Shown: positions 1-8,877, counted from the first letter of the stretch. The stretch: 64,000 nt of DNA from Fuscovulum sp. (GCA_035192965.1 CP136571.1:1818501-1882500); one strand, 5' to 3'. Notes: generated by a model not told the origin, from the letters alone. Numbers and translations: made by a program.

Positions 1-723
1 CGAGGGAAATGGCACCACATTTGTCGAAATCCTCTGAGGTTGGAATTCCAGTCCGGCTACCCAAAGCGGGGTCTTGCGCCATATCATTTCGTCGATGCCG
101 CCGCTGCCAGTCCGAGTCAACAGGCCAGCCCACTCCAGTGGCATAGCGACAGCGCTGAACAACCCGCCCGTCGGACTACGCCACCCACCGCCAGCACTGG
201 GGCCATAGAGGGGGTTCGCCAGATCAGGGAGCGTGAAGCCGTCCCAAGGCATCCGGTTGATCGCGTGCAACCACAAATGCCAGTCTCCGACAGGCGCCAG
301 ACCCGCGCGCATGCCTTCGGAATGGTCGAACCGAAACAAGAACGCGGGCGCGATGGTGGCAAAGGCCGCTTCCGGATCGCCTGCCAGAACCATGCCGGGC
401 TTTGTCAGCCGCCAGCCACCGCCCATTTTGCGCCCCAACCGCAAAAGGGTGAGCAGGACACGCAGATACTCCAAGGGCGGAACGTCGTATTCATTCAAGA
501 CCTTGTTGACTGAGTAAAGGTTTTCGGCGGTCCAATTTGGAAAATCTATCCGCCGCACGACCCAATCAATGCAATGTCGGTTCCAAGCGCCAGACTTGGT
601 CAGCCCGATCTCGCCATGCTGCGTCTGATAGGCCGCGACGGTCTGATACGCGCGCACCATCGGCGCATTTACACGCACCAGATCGCCGCCGGGTTGGGGT
701 TGAAACTTGACAGAGTTGGCCAT
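1..723 (-). CDS. Unrecognised protein, C-terminus cut by window edge
   Basis: An open frame of 241 codons runs leftward from an ATG at 723 to the window edge without a stop, so the 3' end lies outside. The protein begins MANSVKFQPQPGG and is rich in Trp, Pro and Gly. Codons are strongly G/C-ended, unlike the overlapping frames, which supports this as the real gene. The frame stays open upstream of 723 for about 26 more codons (to a TGA), without a good alternative start, so the N-terminus could be longer or slightly truncated. I do not recognise the family and see no signal peptide, membrane helix or nucleotide-binding motif in the visible part. Confidence 0.6.
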   Translation of the reverse strand, partial: MANSVKFQPQPGGDLVRVNAPMVRAYQTVAAYQTQHGEIGLTKSGAWNRHCIDWVVRRIDFPNWTAENLYSVNKVLNEYDVPPLEYLRVLLTLLRLGRKMGGGWRLTKPGMVLAGDPEAAFATIAPAFLFRFDHSEGMRAGLAPVGDWHLWLHAINRMPWDGFTLPDLANPLYGPSAGGGWRSPTGGLFSAVAMPLEWAGLLTRTGSGGIDEMIWRKTPLWVAGLEFQPQRISTNVVPFPS

Positions 724-962
724 GGGGCAGCCATTGAAGTGGGCGACAAAGGAAAGAAGTCTTCGGCAGTTTGCGATCTGCTGGACCGTTGCGGCGGCAA
801 GTCAGCATAGGCCAACTCAGATCAGGTTCTCATACTCGCGCAGGAAGTCGGCTGTTTGCAACAGCCCCTGCCCGGACGGGTCTCTGCGCTGGTGGATGAG
901 ATTCTGGATACCTGCCGGGCCGATTGCCACGCCGCGCTGGACCGTTGCGCAGAATAACAAAC
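724..962. other. Gap between the left-edge gene and the quinone oxidoreductase terminator
   Basis: No complete gene is visible. On the minus strand about 45 codons ending in TGA near 813 have good G/C-ended codon use (ending FLREYENLI) but no start or partner domain, so this may be a gene scrap. A 13-bp direct repeat, gctggaccgttgc, occurs at 780-792 and 936-948. Confidence 0.4.
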
Positions 963-986
963 GGGGGCCGCAGCGATGCGGCCCCC
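963..986 (-). terminator. Terminator after the quinone oxidoreductase operon
   Basis: A perfect 10-bp stem GGGGGCCGCA / TGCGGCCCCC encloses a GCGA loop. Read leftward it is followed by a short T-rich run. It sits about 25 bases after the stop of the leftward MDR gene and probably ends that operon. Confidence 0.7.
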
Positions 987-1009
987 GATCAGCAACTACA
1001 GCACTGCAA

Positions 1010-2014
1010 TCAGTCGGCGACCTTGATCACGACTTTGCCCTTGGCGCGACCGGTTTCCACATAACGAATCGCCTCGGGTGTTTGGGCAAAGGGGAAGACC
1101 TTGTCCACCACCGGGCGGATGACGCCTGAGTCAATCAGCCTGCCCACCAGCGCCAGTTGCGCACCATCGGCCTTCATGAACAGGAACGAATAATCGATCC
1201 CGCGCGCCTTGGCCTTTTTCAACACTCCCCGGCTGAGGATCCGCATCAGGAACCGCAGGAACAGGTTCAGCTTCAGCGATTTGGCAAAGGGCAGATCCGG
1301 CGGCCCCGAGATCGAGATCAACTTTCCGCCCGCCCTCAAGACGTTCAGCGATTTGGCCAGCGTCTTGGGATCCTGACTGTTCAGCACCAGATCATAGCCC
1401 GACAGCACCTGTTCAAAATCCTGCGTCCGATAGTCGATCACCACATCGGCACCAAGGCTGCGAACCAGATCGGCATTGGCGGCACTTGTCGTCGTGGCCA
1501 CCGTGGCCCCCAGATGTTTGGCCAATTGAATGGCAATCGTGCCCACACCGCCGGAACCCGCCTGAATGAAGACTTTCTGTCCGGGCTTTACCTTTCCCAC
1601 CTCGACCAGCGCCTGCCATGCGGTCAGGGCGACCAGCGGAACAGAGGCTGCCTCTTCCATCGTGAGGCTCGCGGGCTTTGGCGCCACATCGTTCTGATCG
1701 ACGGCGATGAGTTCGGCAAAGGTGCCGATCCGGTGATCGCGGGGACGGGCAAAGACCGCATCGCCCACCTTGAACTGGCGCACATTGGCGCCGACACGCA
1801 GCACGGTTCCGGCCAGATCGTGGCCAAGGATAAATGGCAGGCGGTAGGGCAGGATCAACTTGAACTCGCCATCCCGGACCTTGCTGTCCAGCAGGTTGAC
1901 GGCGGTGGCCTGAATGCGCACCAGCACATCATTAACCCCGACCTCAGGCTCGGGCATGTCGGCCAGACGGAGGGGGCCGTTCTTCTTGTACTTCTCGACG
2001 ATGAAGGCTTTCAT
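1010..2014 (-). CDS. NAD(P)-dependent alcohol dehydrogenase, quinone oxidoreductase-like (MDR)
   Basis: Medium-chain dehydrogenase/reductase of 334 residues, the usual length for zinc-free quinone oxidoreductase or enoyl reductase members. The N-terminal GroES-like domain contains LGHDLAGTV at about 63-71. The Rossmann domain contains GSGGVG at 153-158 and then the AIQLAKHLGA helix. The cysteine/histidine ligand sets of zinc ADHs are absent, so it likely reduces a quinone, enone or similar with NADPH. It is the last gene of a leftward set after SDR, hydrolase and crotonase genes and precedes a clear terminator. The substrate cannot be read from sequence. Confidence 0.9.
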   Translation of the reverse strand: MKAFIVEKYKKNGPLRLADMPEPEVGVNDVLVRIQATAVNLLDSKVRDGEFKLILPYRLPFILGHDLAGTVLRVGANVRQFKVGDAVFARPRDHRIGTFAELIAVDQNDVAPKPASLTMEEAASVPLVALTAWQALVEVGKVKPGQKVFIQAGSGGVGTIAIQLAKHLGATVATTTSAANADLVRSLGADVVIDYRTQDFEQVLSGYDLVLNSQDPKTLAKSLNVLRAGGKLISISGPPDLPFAKSLKLNLFLRFLMRILSRGVLKKAKARGIDYSFLFMKADGAQLALVGRLIDSGVIRPVVDKVFPFAQTPEAIRYVETGRAKGKVVIKVAD

Positions 2015-2080
2015 TTCGGTCTTTCGAATTGGACTGTGAAGGGATTGTCGGGTCAGGGACCCGTCGGTTCTGTCGCGGGT

Positions 2081-3049
2081 CTAGAGGCTGATGCCGCCCA
2101 CTTTCAGGGCATGGGCATAGGTGGCGCGGTTCATCAAAGGCAGCTCGCCCGTGGCGTTGGTTTCGGCGATATAGGCCAGCATTCGCCTTTGCGCTTCGCG
2201 GTCCTGATCGCGGACGAGGAACTCGGCATGCTCGAGTTGAAGCCCGTCTTCCAAGGACAAGGTGGTGCCGAAATAGATCGACCGCTTGATCGCCCCGATG
2301 GATTTCTTGGCCCGCAAGCTGAGGTATTCGGCGCGTTCGATGGCGCGCGGCAGGACCTGATCCTTGGGGACGACTTCATCGACGGCGCCAAGGGCCAGGG
2401 CCTCGGCCGGGGTGAAGGGCTTGCCTTCCAGAATGGTAAGCAGCGACCGTTGATTGCCGATCAGGCGCGGCAACCGCTGTGACCCGCCGCCCCCCGGTGT
2501 CAGCGCAAGCAAGACTTCCGACAGGCCCATGACATAGTCGCCATCGGCCATGATCCGCACATCGCAGGCCATGGCAAACTCGGCCCCCACAGCAAGAGCG
2601 GTGCCGTTCAATGCGGCCACGAAGACCACCCCGCTGGCATTCATCTTCAGAAAAGTTGCGTGGAACTGGTCAAGGTCCAGCAGCGGTTTCAGCCGCGTCA
2701 ATCGCTCCAGCGACCGGATCACCGGGACGTTGTTAAGCGTGCGCGCCATGCGCGTGACGATCCCGGCGATGGTGGTGTTGATCGAGGGAAAGCCGACACC
2801 GCCCTGCTGCAGCCATTCGACATCGGAATGGCTGAGGAAGCGTTCGGGATGCGTGCCGGTGAACACGACAGCGTGGATGTTCGGGTCCTTGTCGGCCCGA
2901 TCCACCAGCGCCTTCAACTGGCCGACAAGGGCCGCGTCAAACAGCGCATGGGGACCGCCGTCGATGCGGGCCACCAGAACCGGACCGCGGGTTTCGATGT
3001 CGATATGGCCACCCTTGGGTGCAGGGTTTTTGGTTTGGGAGGTATTCAT
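2081..3049 (-). CDS. Enoyl-CoA hydratase/isomerase (crotonase) family protein
   Basis: A 322-residue crotonase-fold protein. The central part has ALNGTALAVGAEFAMACDVR, the family's oxyanion-hole and Gly-rich region, followed by the GLSEVLLALTPGGGGSQRL segment and a C-terminal helical region (PAEALALGAVDEVV). The family acts on acyl-CoA thioesters, but members include hydratases, isomerases, dehalogenases and hydrolases, so the reaction is open. The N-terminal extension of about 20 residues is Lys/Pro-rich. It lies between an alpha/beta hydrolase and an MDR reductase on the same strand, about 33 and 66 bases away, consistent with one transcript. Confidence 0.88.
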   Translation of the reverse strand: MNTSQTKNPAPKGGHIDIETRGPVLVARIDGGPHALFDAALVGQLKALVDRADKDPNIHAVVFTGTHPERFLSHSDVEWLQQGGVGFPSINTTIAGIVTRMARTLNNVPVIRSLERLTRLKPLLDLDQFHATFLKMNASGVVFVAALNGTALAVGAEFAMACDVRIMADGDYVMGLSEVLLALTPGGGGSQRLPRLIGNQRSLLTILEGKPFTPAEALALGAVDEVVPKDQVLPRAIERAEYLSLRAKKSIGAIKRSIYFGTTLSLEDGLQLEHAEFLVRDQDREAQRRMLAYIAETNATGELPLMNRATYAHALKVGGISL

Positions 3050-3082
3050 GATCTGTGGTCCGTTGGGTTGGTGGCTTTGGGG

Positions 3083-3925
3083 TCAGGCGGCGAGGAAGGA
3101 CAGGGCTTTGGGCACAAAAGCCTTGTGATGCTGGAAAATCCCGCCGTGGCCGGCATCGGGATAGATCACCAGTTCTGCGCCCGGGATGCGGCTGGCCAGG
3201 TCGCGGCTGTTCGGCGTGGGCACCATGATGTCATTGTCGCCATTGGCCACCAGAACCGGGATCGTGATGCGCCCCAGATCCTGCGGTGCCTGACGCCCCC
3301 AGGCATGAACGGCTGCCAGTTGGCGCAGGAAGGCGCGGGGCGTGGGGCCCTTGTCGCGCCCGGTCTTGCGTTCGGCCAAGCGGGCGACAAACTCTTTAGC
3401 TGACGCGCGGCCATTCGGTGTTGCGGTGAAGAAAAGATAGGTCTTGGGATCGCGCAGCGTCAGCAAAGCCTTGAAGATCAGGGGCCATGAAACCCTGCCG
3501 ACCTTGGCGATACCGTCACCACCCGCAGGCCCTGTTCCGGTCAGGATCAGCTTGCGGACCAGACTGGGCGCTTTCAGCACCACATCCTGTGCGACCATGC
3601 CGCCGAGCGAAAAGCCCATCAGGTCGATCGTTCCAAACCCCATCGCGTGGACCATCGCGATGACGTCGCGCGCCATCTCGTCGATGGTGACCGGGGCCGA
3701 TCCGCCTGACAGGCCGATCCCGCGGTAATTTACAGCGATCACGTGATGGGTGCTGGCAAGGCCATCGACGATGCGCGGGTCGAAATTGTCGAGAACCGCG
3801 CCCCAATGGTTCAACAGCACCAGCGGCACACCGCCGCGCGGCCCAAGTTCACGATAGGCGAGCCGGGTTCCCGCGACAGAGATGAAGCGGTTTGCGGCGT
3901 CGAGATAGCGGGATTGGCTGGTCAT
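3083..3925 (-). CDS. Alpha/beta-fold hydrolase
   Basis: A 280-residue hydrolase with nucleophile elbow GFSLGGM (Ser106), an Asp in NGDNDIMVP and a His in DAGHGGIF, giving a complete catalytic triad. The N-terminal LVLLNHWGAVLDNFDP stretch carries the oxyanion-hole region found in enol-lactonase or haloperoxidase-like members. No signal peptide, so cytoplasmic. It follows the SDR gene by 9 bases, indicating co-transcription. Together with the crotonase and MDR genes it suggests modification and cleavage of a small organic or aromatic-derived compound. The substrate is unknown. Confidence 0.9.
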   Translation of the reverse strand: MTSQSRYLDAANRFISVAGTRLAYRELGPRGGVPLVLLNHWGAVLDNFDPRIVDGLASTHHVIAVNYRGIGLSGGSAPVTIDEMARDVIAMVHAMGFGTIDLMGFSLGGMVAQDVVLKAPSLVRKLILTGTGPAGGDGIAKVGRVSWPLIFKALLTLRDPKTYLFFTATPNGRASAKEFVARLAERKTGRDKGPTPRAFLRQLAAVHAWGRQAPQDLGRITIPVLVANGDNDIMVPTPNSRDLASRIPGAELVIYPDAGHGGIFQHHKAFVPKALSFLAA

Positions 3926-3934
3926 GATTGTCTC

Positions 3935-4759
3935 TCAGGCAATGTTGAATTGTTTGCGCAGCGACCGATCGAACAGCCCGCGCGGCAGGTAGCGCCGGGC
4001 AAAGGATGTCTGCCGCGCCGCCTTGCCCGAGGGGTAGCGGAGGCGGGGCGCGCCATCCTGTGCCGCGGCGACGATGGTGGCCGCGACATCCTCGGGCGTG
4101 TCGCCGGCGGCCATCGCGGCATCGAAGGCGGCGCGATAGCGGGCCAGCGTATGGGCATAGGCTGGAATGGGGCGGTCGCCTTGGGGCGAGTTCGCCTCGA
4201 TCGCGGTCTTTGTGGCCCATGGCTCGATCACAGAGACGCGGATGCCAAAGGGGCGCACCTCGTGGTCGAGCGACTCTGAGTAGCCTTCGATCGCGTGCTT
4301 GCTGGCCGCGTAGTAAGCGCCGAACGGCCCCGGTATCAGGCCCATGACTGACCCGACGTTCAGGATACGGCCACGTCCTTGCGCCCGCATGATTGGTAGA
4401 ACCGCATTGGTCACCCGGACGACGCCAAGGAAGTTGGTGTCGAACAAGGCTTGCACTTGTTCGACCGAGCTTTCCTCGGCCGCCCCGGACACAGCATAGC
4501 CCGCGTTGTTGACCAGAAGGTCGATCTGGCCAAGTTCCGCATGGGCCAGCGCCACGGCCTTGGCGACCGATGCCTCGTCCGTCACATCAAGGGCGATCAT
4601 GCGGATGCCGCCCCGCATTTCGCCCGGTGCCGCGCTCCGGCTGGTCCCGATCACCCGGTAGCCCGCCTGCGTCAGCGCCACGGCCGCAGCCTTGCCGATC
4701 CCGCTGGAGGCGCCAGTCACGAAGGCAGTCTTCTTTGCATTGGTTAGGTAGGTCGCCAT
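3935..4759 (-). CDS. Short-chain dehydrogenase/reductase
   Basis: A 274-residue classical SDR. The cofactor motif TGASSGIG is at 15-22, NNAG is in the middle, and the catalytic YxxxK is in YYAASKHAIEG. The ATG at 4759 is chosen because GGAGGGG stands 7 bases upstream; an upstream in-frame ATG lacks this. It is the first gene of a leftward operon with hydrolase, crotonase and MDR genes. Upstream, at 4844-4862, is a near-perfect palindrome that may be the operator of the set. No regulator is encoded next to it. Confidence 0.92.
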   Translation of the reverse strand: MATYLTNAKKTAFVTGASSGIGKAAAVALTQAGYRVIGTSRSAAPGEMRGGIRMIALDVTDEASVAKAVALAHAELGQIDLLVNNAGYAVSGAAEESSVEQVQALFDTNFLGVVRVTNAVLPIMRAQGRGRILNVGSVMGLIPGPFGAYYAASKHAIEGYSESLDHEVRPFGIRVSVIEPWATKTAIEANSPQGDRPIPAYAHTLARYRAAFDAAMAAGDTPEDVAATIVAAAQDGAPRLRYPSGKAARQTSFARRYLPRGLFDRSLRKQFNIA

Positions 4760-4843
4760 GGTCGTCCCCTCCATTGTGCGGCCCGCGCCGCTGGATTGGC
4801 AGCGCATCGGGCTTTTTAATGATTTTCATCATCTTTACGCTTC

Positions 4844-4862
4844 AATGATGATTATCATCATT
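4844..4862. promoter_or_regulatory. 19-bp palindrome, putative operator of the SDR operon
   Basis: AATGATGATTATCATCATT reads as two perfect 9-base arms around one central base. A partial second copy, AATGATTTTCATCATC, lies at 4818-4833 between it and the SDR start. Both are in the AT-rich promoter zone of the leftward operon. The shape fits a TetR-, MarR- or Fur-like dimer; the protein is not encoded here. Confidence 0.55.
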
Positions 4863-5216
4863 AATGTCAAGCGTCATTTTTCTTATGCTGCGAGAAAGAT
4901 GCACGGCCTCCAGATTGACCGCTTCTAGCCCGCCAAGACGTCGGCAGAGGGGAAGGTGACGGGCGAGAGGCGGGGAACGGGGATTGTACTTTTCGCAGGA
5001 ACGAGGCCGCATCGAGGCGCATAGTCTCTGTTCGGCGCTTTGCTTTTCATCCTTGAACGGACGAATGGCCGTTCAGGAAGGTGAGACAGAGTCCAGCGGA
5101 ACGGAAGGAATGTCCGCTTTCCGCCCTATGCGAGGACACGACGCCTCTAATCGTGATACCCTGCTAGCGTCGGCAAGACCGAAGAAGGGTGGGCCCGGTG
5201 GACAGGAGGTACTCCC
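4863..5216. other. Intergenic region before the broken integrase
   Basis: No gene is visible. It holds a stem with TGAACGG arms (5054-5060 / 5069-5075), one copy of the dispersed repeat core at 5112-5126, and the ribosome-binding site AGGAGGT at 5206-5212 for the recombinase frame. Confidence 0.6.
5112..5126 (+). repeat. Dispersed repeat core, copy 1
   Basis: GTCCGCTTTCCGCCC, the core found in four intergenic places of the window (also near 10124, 27442 and 35743). Here the flanks differ from the other copies. Confidence 0.55.
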
Positions 5217-5849
5217 ATGTCCATTGATCTTCTTCCTGCCCTCCGCCCTGACCGCGTCGCCTGGAACAAGGGCTGCATCGTCGGTCAGAAGCGACCACTG
5301 CTGCCCCGACATGTCTGGTCCATCAGGGTTCGCCTCGAGATGACAGGCACCGTGCGCGACCTCGCGCTGTTCAACCTAGCCGTGGACAGCAAGCTAAGGG
5401 GCTGCGACTTGGTGAGCATCCGGGTCACTGATGTTTTCGCGGCTGGGCACGCGAAAGAGCGTGCATCGATCGTGCAGAGCAAGACGGGTAAGCCGGTCCG
5501 GTTCGAGATCACCGAGACCACCCGCCTGTCCCTCGAAAGGTGGGTCAACGATCCCGAGATGACCGGCCTTGAGTTCTTGTGGCCAAGCCGGCTCCACGGC
5601 AGCCCGCACCTGTCTACCCGTCAGTATGCGCGGATCGTTCGCGGATAGGTCACGTCGCTCGGTCTCGAGCCGAGCGCGTACGGCACCCATTCAATGCGCC
5701 GGACCAAGGTGGCGCAGATCTACAAGAAGACAGGGAACCTGCGCGCCGTCCAACTGGTGCTGGGACATACGAAGATGGACAGCACTGTGCGTTACCTTGG
5801 CGTCGATCTTGAGGACGCCTTGACGCTCTCGGAGGGGATTGAACTCTGA
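5217..5849 (+). pseudogene. Tyrosine recombinase/integrase with one in-frame amber codon
   Basis: A 211-codon frame encodes a phage-integrase-family catalytic domain, broken only by TAG at 5646-5648 (codon 144). Before it are the first Arg (KLRGCDLVSIRV) and the beta-hairpin Lys (SKTGKPVRFE). After it are THSMRRTK (H-x-x-R box), LGHTKMDSTV and the nucleophile Tyr in VRYLGVD. All catalytic residues are therefore present, and the TAG most likely replaces the Trp (TGG) found in homologues. AGGAGGT is 4 bases upstream of the ATG. Either a recent single-base pseudogene or a gene read through by suppression. The N-terminal arm-binding domain is absent, as in short solitary recombinases of this type. 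Confidence 0.85.
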
Positions 5850-5938
5850 ACAACTGCCCGACCGGCATGCTAGGTGCCGGTCGGCCCATAGCGGACGTTG
5901 GCGGCACGCCTCATGCGGCTCTTGCTTCGCGCAGTCCT

Positions 5939-6862
5939 TCAACGGGTCGGCGCGGCTTCGTGCAGGTGTTGTCTAATCCAGTTCGTTCTTGGGTCACTGT
6001 CGTTTCGCCGGTGCCAGAAGACCGAGACCGGAAACGTCCGCACCGGAACCGGTGGCTCGGCAGTGACAAGCCCAAAGCCGGGAGCAAAGGTCTGCGCCAC
6101 GCGGGCGGGCAAGGTGACCAGAGCGCCCGAGGCTGCCACAGCGGCAAGCGCGGGCAGAAAGGCTGGCAGGCCCAGAGTGACGCTCCGGGTCCGGCCCATC
6201 GCCTCAAGCCGGTCATCCACCACCCCACGCAAATCGCCGCCGGGCGAAATCAGGACATGGTCGGCGGCGCAATATGCATCAAGCGCGATCCGGGGCGCAT
6301 CCGGCAAGGCATCAGGGCGGCCTGCGACCAGAAAAGATTCCTCATAGAGCACTTCGCCGCAAATCGCCTCTGGCAAGTCCCAGACAAAGCCCAGCACCAG
6401 ATCGGCCCGGCCCTCGGCCAGCGCCTCCATTGCGGCTGCGCGGCCCAAGGGCAGGACAGACAGTGTCAGCCCGGGGGCCAATTCGCGCAAGCGTGCGGCC
6501 AAGGGCGGGATCAGCACTGCCTGTTCAGCATCAAGGGCTGCAATGCGGACAAGGCCCTTTGCCGTGGCCGTATCAAACGCCCGCGCCGCCCCAAGGGCCC
6601 CGCGCAGGGCATCAACAGCGGCCGCCACCGGCGCCTCCAGCGCCAAGGCCGTGGCGGTGGGTTCCATCCCATGCGGGCGGCGCAGGAACAGGTCATCCCC
6701 GAAAATGTCGCGCAGACGCCGCAAGGACTGGCTGATGGCCGACTGCGTCAGGCCCAGTTCCGCCGCCACATCCAGCGCCTTGCGGTGCCGCAACAGCCCT
6801 AGAAAGACCAGCAGCAAGGTCAGGTCCAGCCTGCGGAGTTCCGATGTGCTTAAGTCTGACAT
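5939..6862 (-). CDS. LysR family transcriptional regulator
   Basis: A 307-residue LTTR. The N-terminal winged helix-turn-helix (LTQSAISQSLRRLRD at about 38-52) is followed by the periplasmic-binding-like effector domain. It is divergent from the 6937-10063 operon with a gap of about 75 bases, so it most likely controls that operon and itself. AAGGG lies just before the ATG. The effector is unknown; the neighbours suggest a redox or electrophile signal. Confidence 0.92.
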   Translation of the reverse strand: MSDLSTSELRRLDLTLLLVFLGLLRHRKALDVAAELGLTQSAISQSLRRLRDIFGDDLFLRRPHGMEPTATALALEAPVAAAVDALRGALGAARAFDTATAKGLVRIAALDAEQAVLIPPLAARLRELAPGLTLSVLPLGRAAAMEALAEGRADLVLGFVWDLPEAICGEVLYEESFLVAGRPDALPDAPRIALDAYCAADHVLISPGGDLRGVVDDRLEAMGRTRSVTLGLPAFLPALAAVAASGALVTLPARVAQTFAPGFGLVTAEPPVPVRTFPVSVFWHRRNDSDPRTNWIRQHLHEAAPTR

Positions 6863-6936
6863 GACCCTTATTCATTACCATTTCTTTCACCACCGCCATA
6901 TCTCTGCCGCACTGAATGAAGCAAGGGCAATATGCA

Positions 6937-7569
6937 ATGCGCGTCGCAATCATCGGCACCGGATCAGTCGGCAGCGCTATCGCCCGCGGGCTGAAGGGCA
7001 AGCGTCATCAGGTGATGCTGGGCGCACGCGATCCGCAGGCCGCAGAGGTCGCGGGTTTGGCCGCCGACACCGAAGCCACGCCCCTGCTGCCCGCCGCCGC
7101 CGCCGAGGCGGCTGAACTGATCATCCTTGCCCTGCCGTGGGGCGTGGCCGAAGGCGCTATCAAGGCGCTGGGGCCGCTGGCGGGCAAGACCGTGATCGAC
7201 TGCATGAACCCCTTGGGTATGGTACAAGGTGCGTTTGGTCTTACGGTTGGTCACACAACCTCGGGCGCGGAAATCGTGCAGGGCTGGCTGCCCGACGCCC
7301 ATGTTGTCAAGACACTGAACCAAGTCGGCGCCGAGATCATGGCACGGAACGACCATCTCCCACACCGGCCTGTCATGTTCATGGCTGGCAACCATGACGC
7401 GGCAAAGATACAGGCCGCGACGCTGTTGGCTGACCTTGGCTTTGCCGCAATGGATGCGGGTGATCTTTCCAAGGCACGGCTTCTGGAACCCTTTGCCTTG
7501 GTCTGGATCAATCAGGCCCTGATGCGTGGCAAAGGGCGCAACTGGGCCTTTGCGGCGGTGGAGGGCTAA
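6937..7569 (+). CDS. NADPH-dependent F420 reductase-like NAD(P)-binding protein
   Basis: A protein of about 210 residues starting MRVAIIGTGSVGSAIARGL, a Rossmann dinucleotide-binding motif (GTGSVG, 7-12). The middle (ILALPWGVAEGAIKALGPL) and KTVIDCMNPLG match the F420H2:NADP oxidoreductase (NpdG-like) family. The start at 6937 has AGGG 8 bases upstream; an in-frame ATG 7 codons earlier is less well placed. No F420 biosynthesis gene is visible, and many bacterial members work on other substrates, so F420 use should not be assumed. First gene of a rightward operon divergent from LysR. Confidence 0.85.
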   Translation: MRVAIIGTGSVGSAIARGLKGKRHQVMLGARDPQAAEVAGLAADTEATPLLPAAAAEAAELIILALPWGVAEGAIKALGPLAGKTVIDCMNPLGMVQGAFGLTVGHTTSGAEIVQGWLPDAHVVKTLNQVGAEIMARNDHLPHRPVMFMAGNHDAAKIQAATLLADLGFAAMDAGDLSKARLLEPFALVWINQALMRGKGRNWAFAAVEG

Positions 7570-7572
7570 GCC

Positions 7573-8127
7573 ATGGCTGATCCCGTCACCATCACTGTGC
7601 GCCGCAAGGTTAGGCCGGGGCGCGAACAGGAGTATGAGGCCTGGCTGGAACGCCTGAACCATGGCACGGCAGCGCAGTTCAAGGGCTATCTCGGGGTGGA
7701 ATTCCACCGACCCCCAGCACCGGGGGCCGCGTATCGCAGCGTCTTCCGCTTTGACAGTCTGGACCATCTTGACGCTTTCGAGGGGTCCGATTTCCGCACC
7801 GCCATGCTGGCCGAGGCCGCCCCCCTCTTCGCCTCCGATGCGGCGTGGGAGCGGATGACAGGCCTTGAATTATGGTTCGACCCGCCGCCGGGCACGAAGG
7901 TGCCTCAGCCCAGCCCGCACCGTATGGCGCTGGTGCTGATTGCTGTGGTGTTCACGCTGGTCCTCACCCTGAACCTGACGCTGGGGCCCTTGATAACCGG
8001 CTGGCCCTTGGCCCTGCGGGTGCTGGTCACGGTCTGCATTCAGGTTGGTCTGATGACCTATGTCATCATGCCCCGCCTGACGCCGAGGGTCGCCCGCTTC
8101 ATCTATCCGAAAACCAAAACCCTCTGA
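7573..8127 (+). CDS. ABM-domain protein with two C-terminal membrane helices
   Basis: A 184-residue protein. Residues 1-100 resemble the antibiotic-biosynthesis-monooxygenase (dimeric ferredoxin-like) fold: VTITVRRKVRPGREQEYEAW at the start, then a central beta segment and a C-terminal LFASDAAWERMTGLELWFD. Two hydrophobic helices follow (about 115-135 and 142-165), so the domain is membrane-anchored. It starts 3 bases after the preceding stop, so translation is probably coupled. Proteins of this architecture are widespread, but their substrate is unknown. Confidence 0.85.
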   Translation: MADPVTITVRRKVRPGREQEYEAWLERLNHGTAAQFKGYLGVEFHRPPAPGAAYRSVFRFDSLDHLDAFEGSDFRTAMLAEAAPLFASDAAWERMTGLELWFDPPPGTKVPQPSPHRMALVLIAVVFTLVLTLNLTLGPLITGWPLALRVLVTVCIQVGLMTYVIMPRLTPRVARFIYPKTKTL

Positions 8128-8139
8128 AAGGACAAGGAA

Positions 8140-8877
8140 ATGTCTGCCTCTATCAATGTGCATTCGAAGAAAAAAGTGCTGATGATCGCCGCCAATCCCG
8201 GTACCTCGCCCACCACTGGCTGGCCGGTGGGCTTCTGGTGGGCCGAGCTGACACATCCCTACTGGACCTTTGCCGAAGCGGGGTATGAGGTGGAAATCGT
8301 TTCGCCCAAGGGTGGCGATCTGGTGGCCGACGGCTATTCCGACCCCGAGGACGCCTCGGGTTATTCGGCGCATGACCTGATCTCGCTGGGGTTCAAAACA
8401 TCCGCCAGCCATGCGGCGATGCTGAGAGACACCAAATCCATCGCCGAAGTGGACCCAACCACCTATGACGCAATCTTCCTTGCGGGCGGGCAATCGCCCA
8501 TGGTCACGATGATTGATGACGCCGCGCTGCATGCCTTTGTCGCCCACGCCTATGAGGCGGGCAAGATCGTGTCGATCGTCTGCCATGGCACCTGCATCCT
8601 GTTGAAAACCCGGCTGTCGAACGGTGATCTGCTGGTCAAGGGCAAGACCTGGACCGGCTTTGCCAACAGCGAAGAGGCCTTTGCCGATGCCTGGGTCGGC
8701 CAGAAGATCCAGCCCTTCTGGATCGAGGATGAGGCGCGGAAGATCGAGGGCACCAATTTCGTGGTGAACGCGCTGTTCAAGCCCTTTGCCCTTCGCGACG
8801 GCAACCTCATCACCGGCCAACAGCAGTTTTCAGGTGGAGCGGCGGCAGAGCTGGTCGTCCAGACGCTGGGTCGCTGA
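8140..8877 (+). CDS. DJ-1/PfpI family protein (type 1 glutamine amidotransferase-like)
   Basis: A 245-residue Hsp31/DJ-1-type protein. The nucleophile Cys148 is in SIVCHGTC, preceded by the FLAGGQSPM turn; N-terminal VLMIAANPG starts the flavodoxin-like core. Relatives act as glyoxalase III or chaperone-like enzymes against reactive carbonyls. It is the third gene of the operon, 12 bases after the ABM gene, which fits a role in detoxification under control of the divergent LysR. The exact reaction is inferred only from family. Confidence 0.88.
   Translation: MSASINVHSKKKVLMIAANPGTSPTTGWPVGFWWAELTHPYWTFAEAGYEVEIVSPKGGDLVADGYSDPEDASGYSAHDLISLGFKTSASHAAMLRDTKSIAEVDPTTYDAIFLAGGQSPMVTMIDDAALHAFVAHAYEAGKIVSIVCHGTCILLKTRLSNGDLLVKGKTWTGFANSEEAFADAWVGQKIQPFWIEDEARKIEGTNFVVNALFKPFALRDGNLITGQQQFSGGAAAELVVQTLGR

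Noticed and set aside
780..948. 13-bp direct repeat gctggaccgttgc
   Set aside because: Only two copies and no mobile-element features; noted, but too weak to call an insertion scar.
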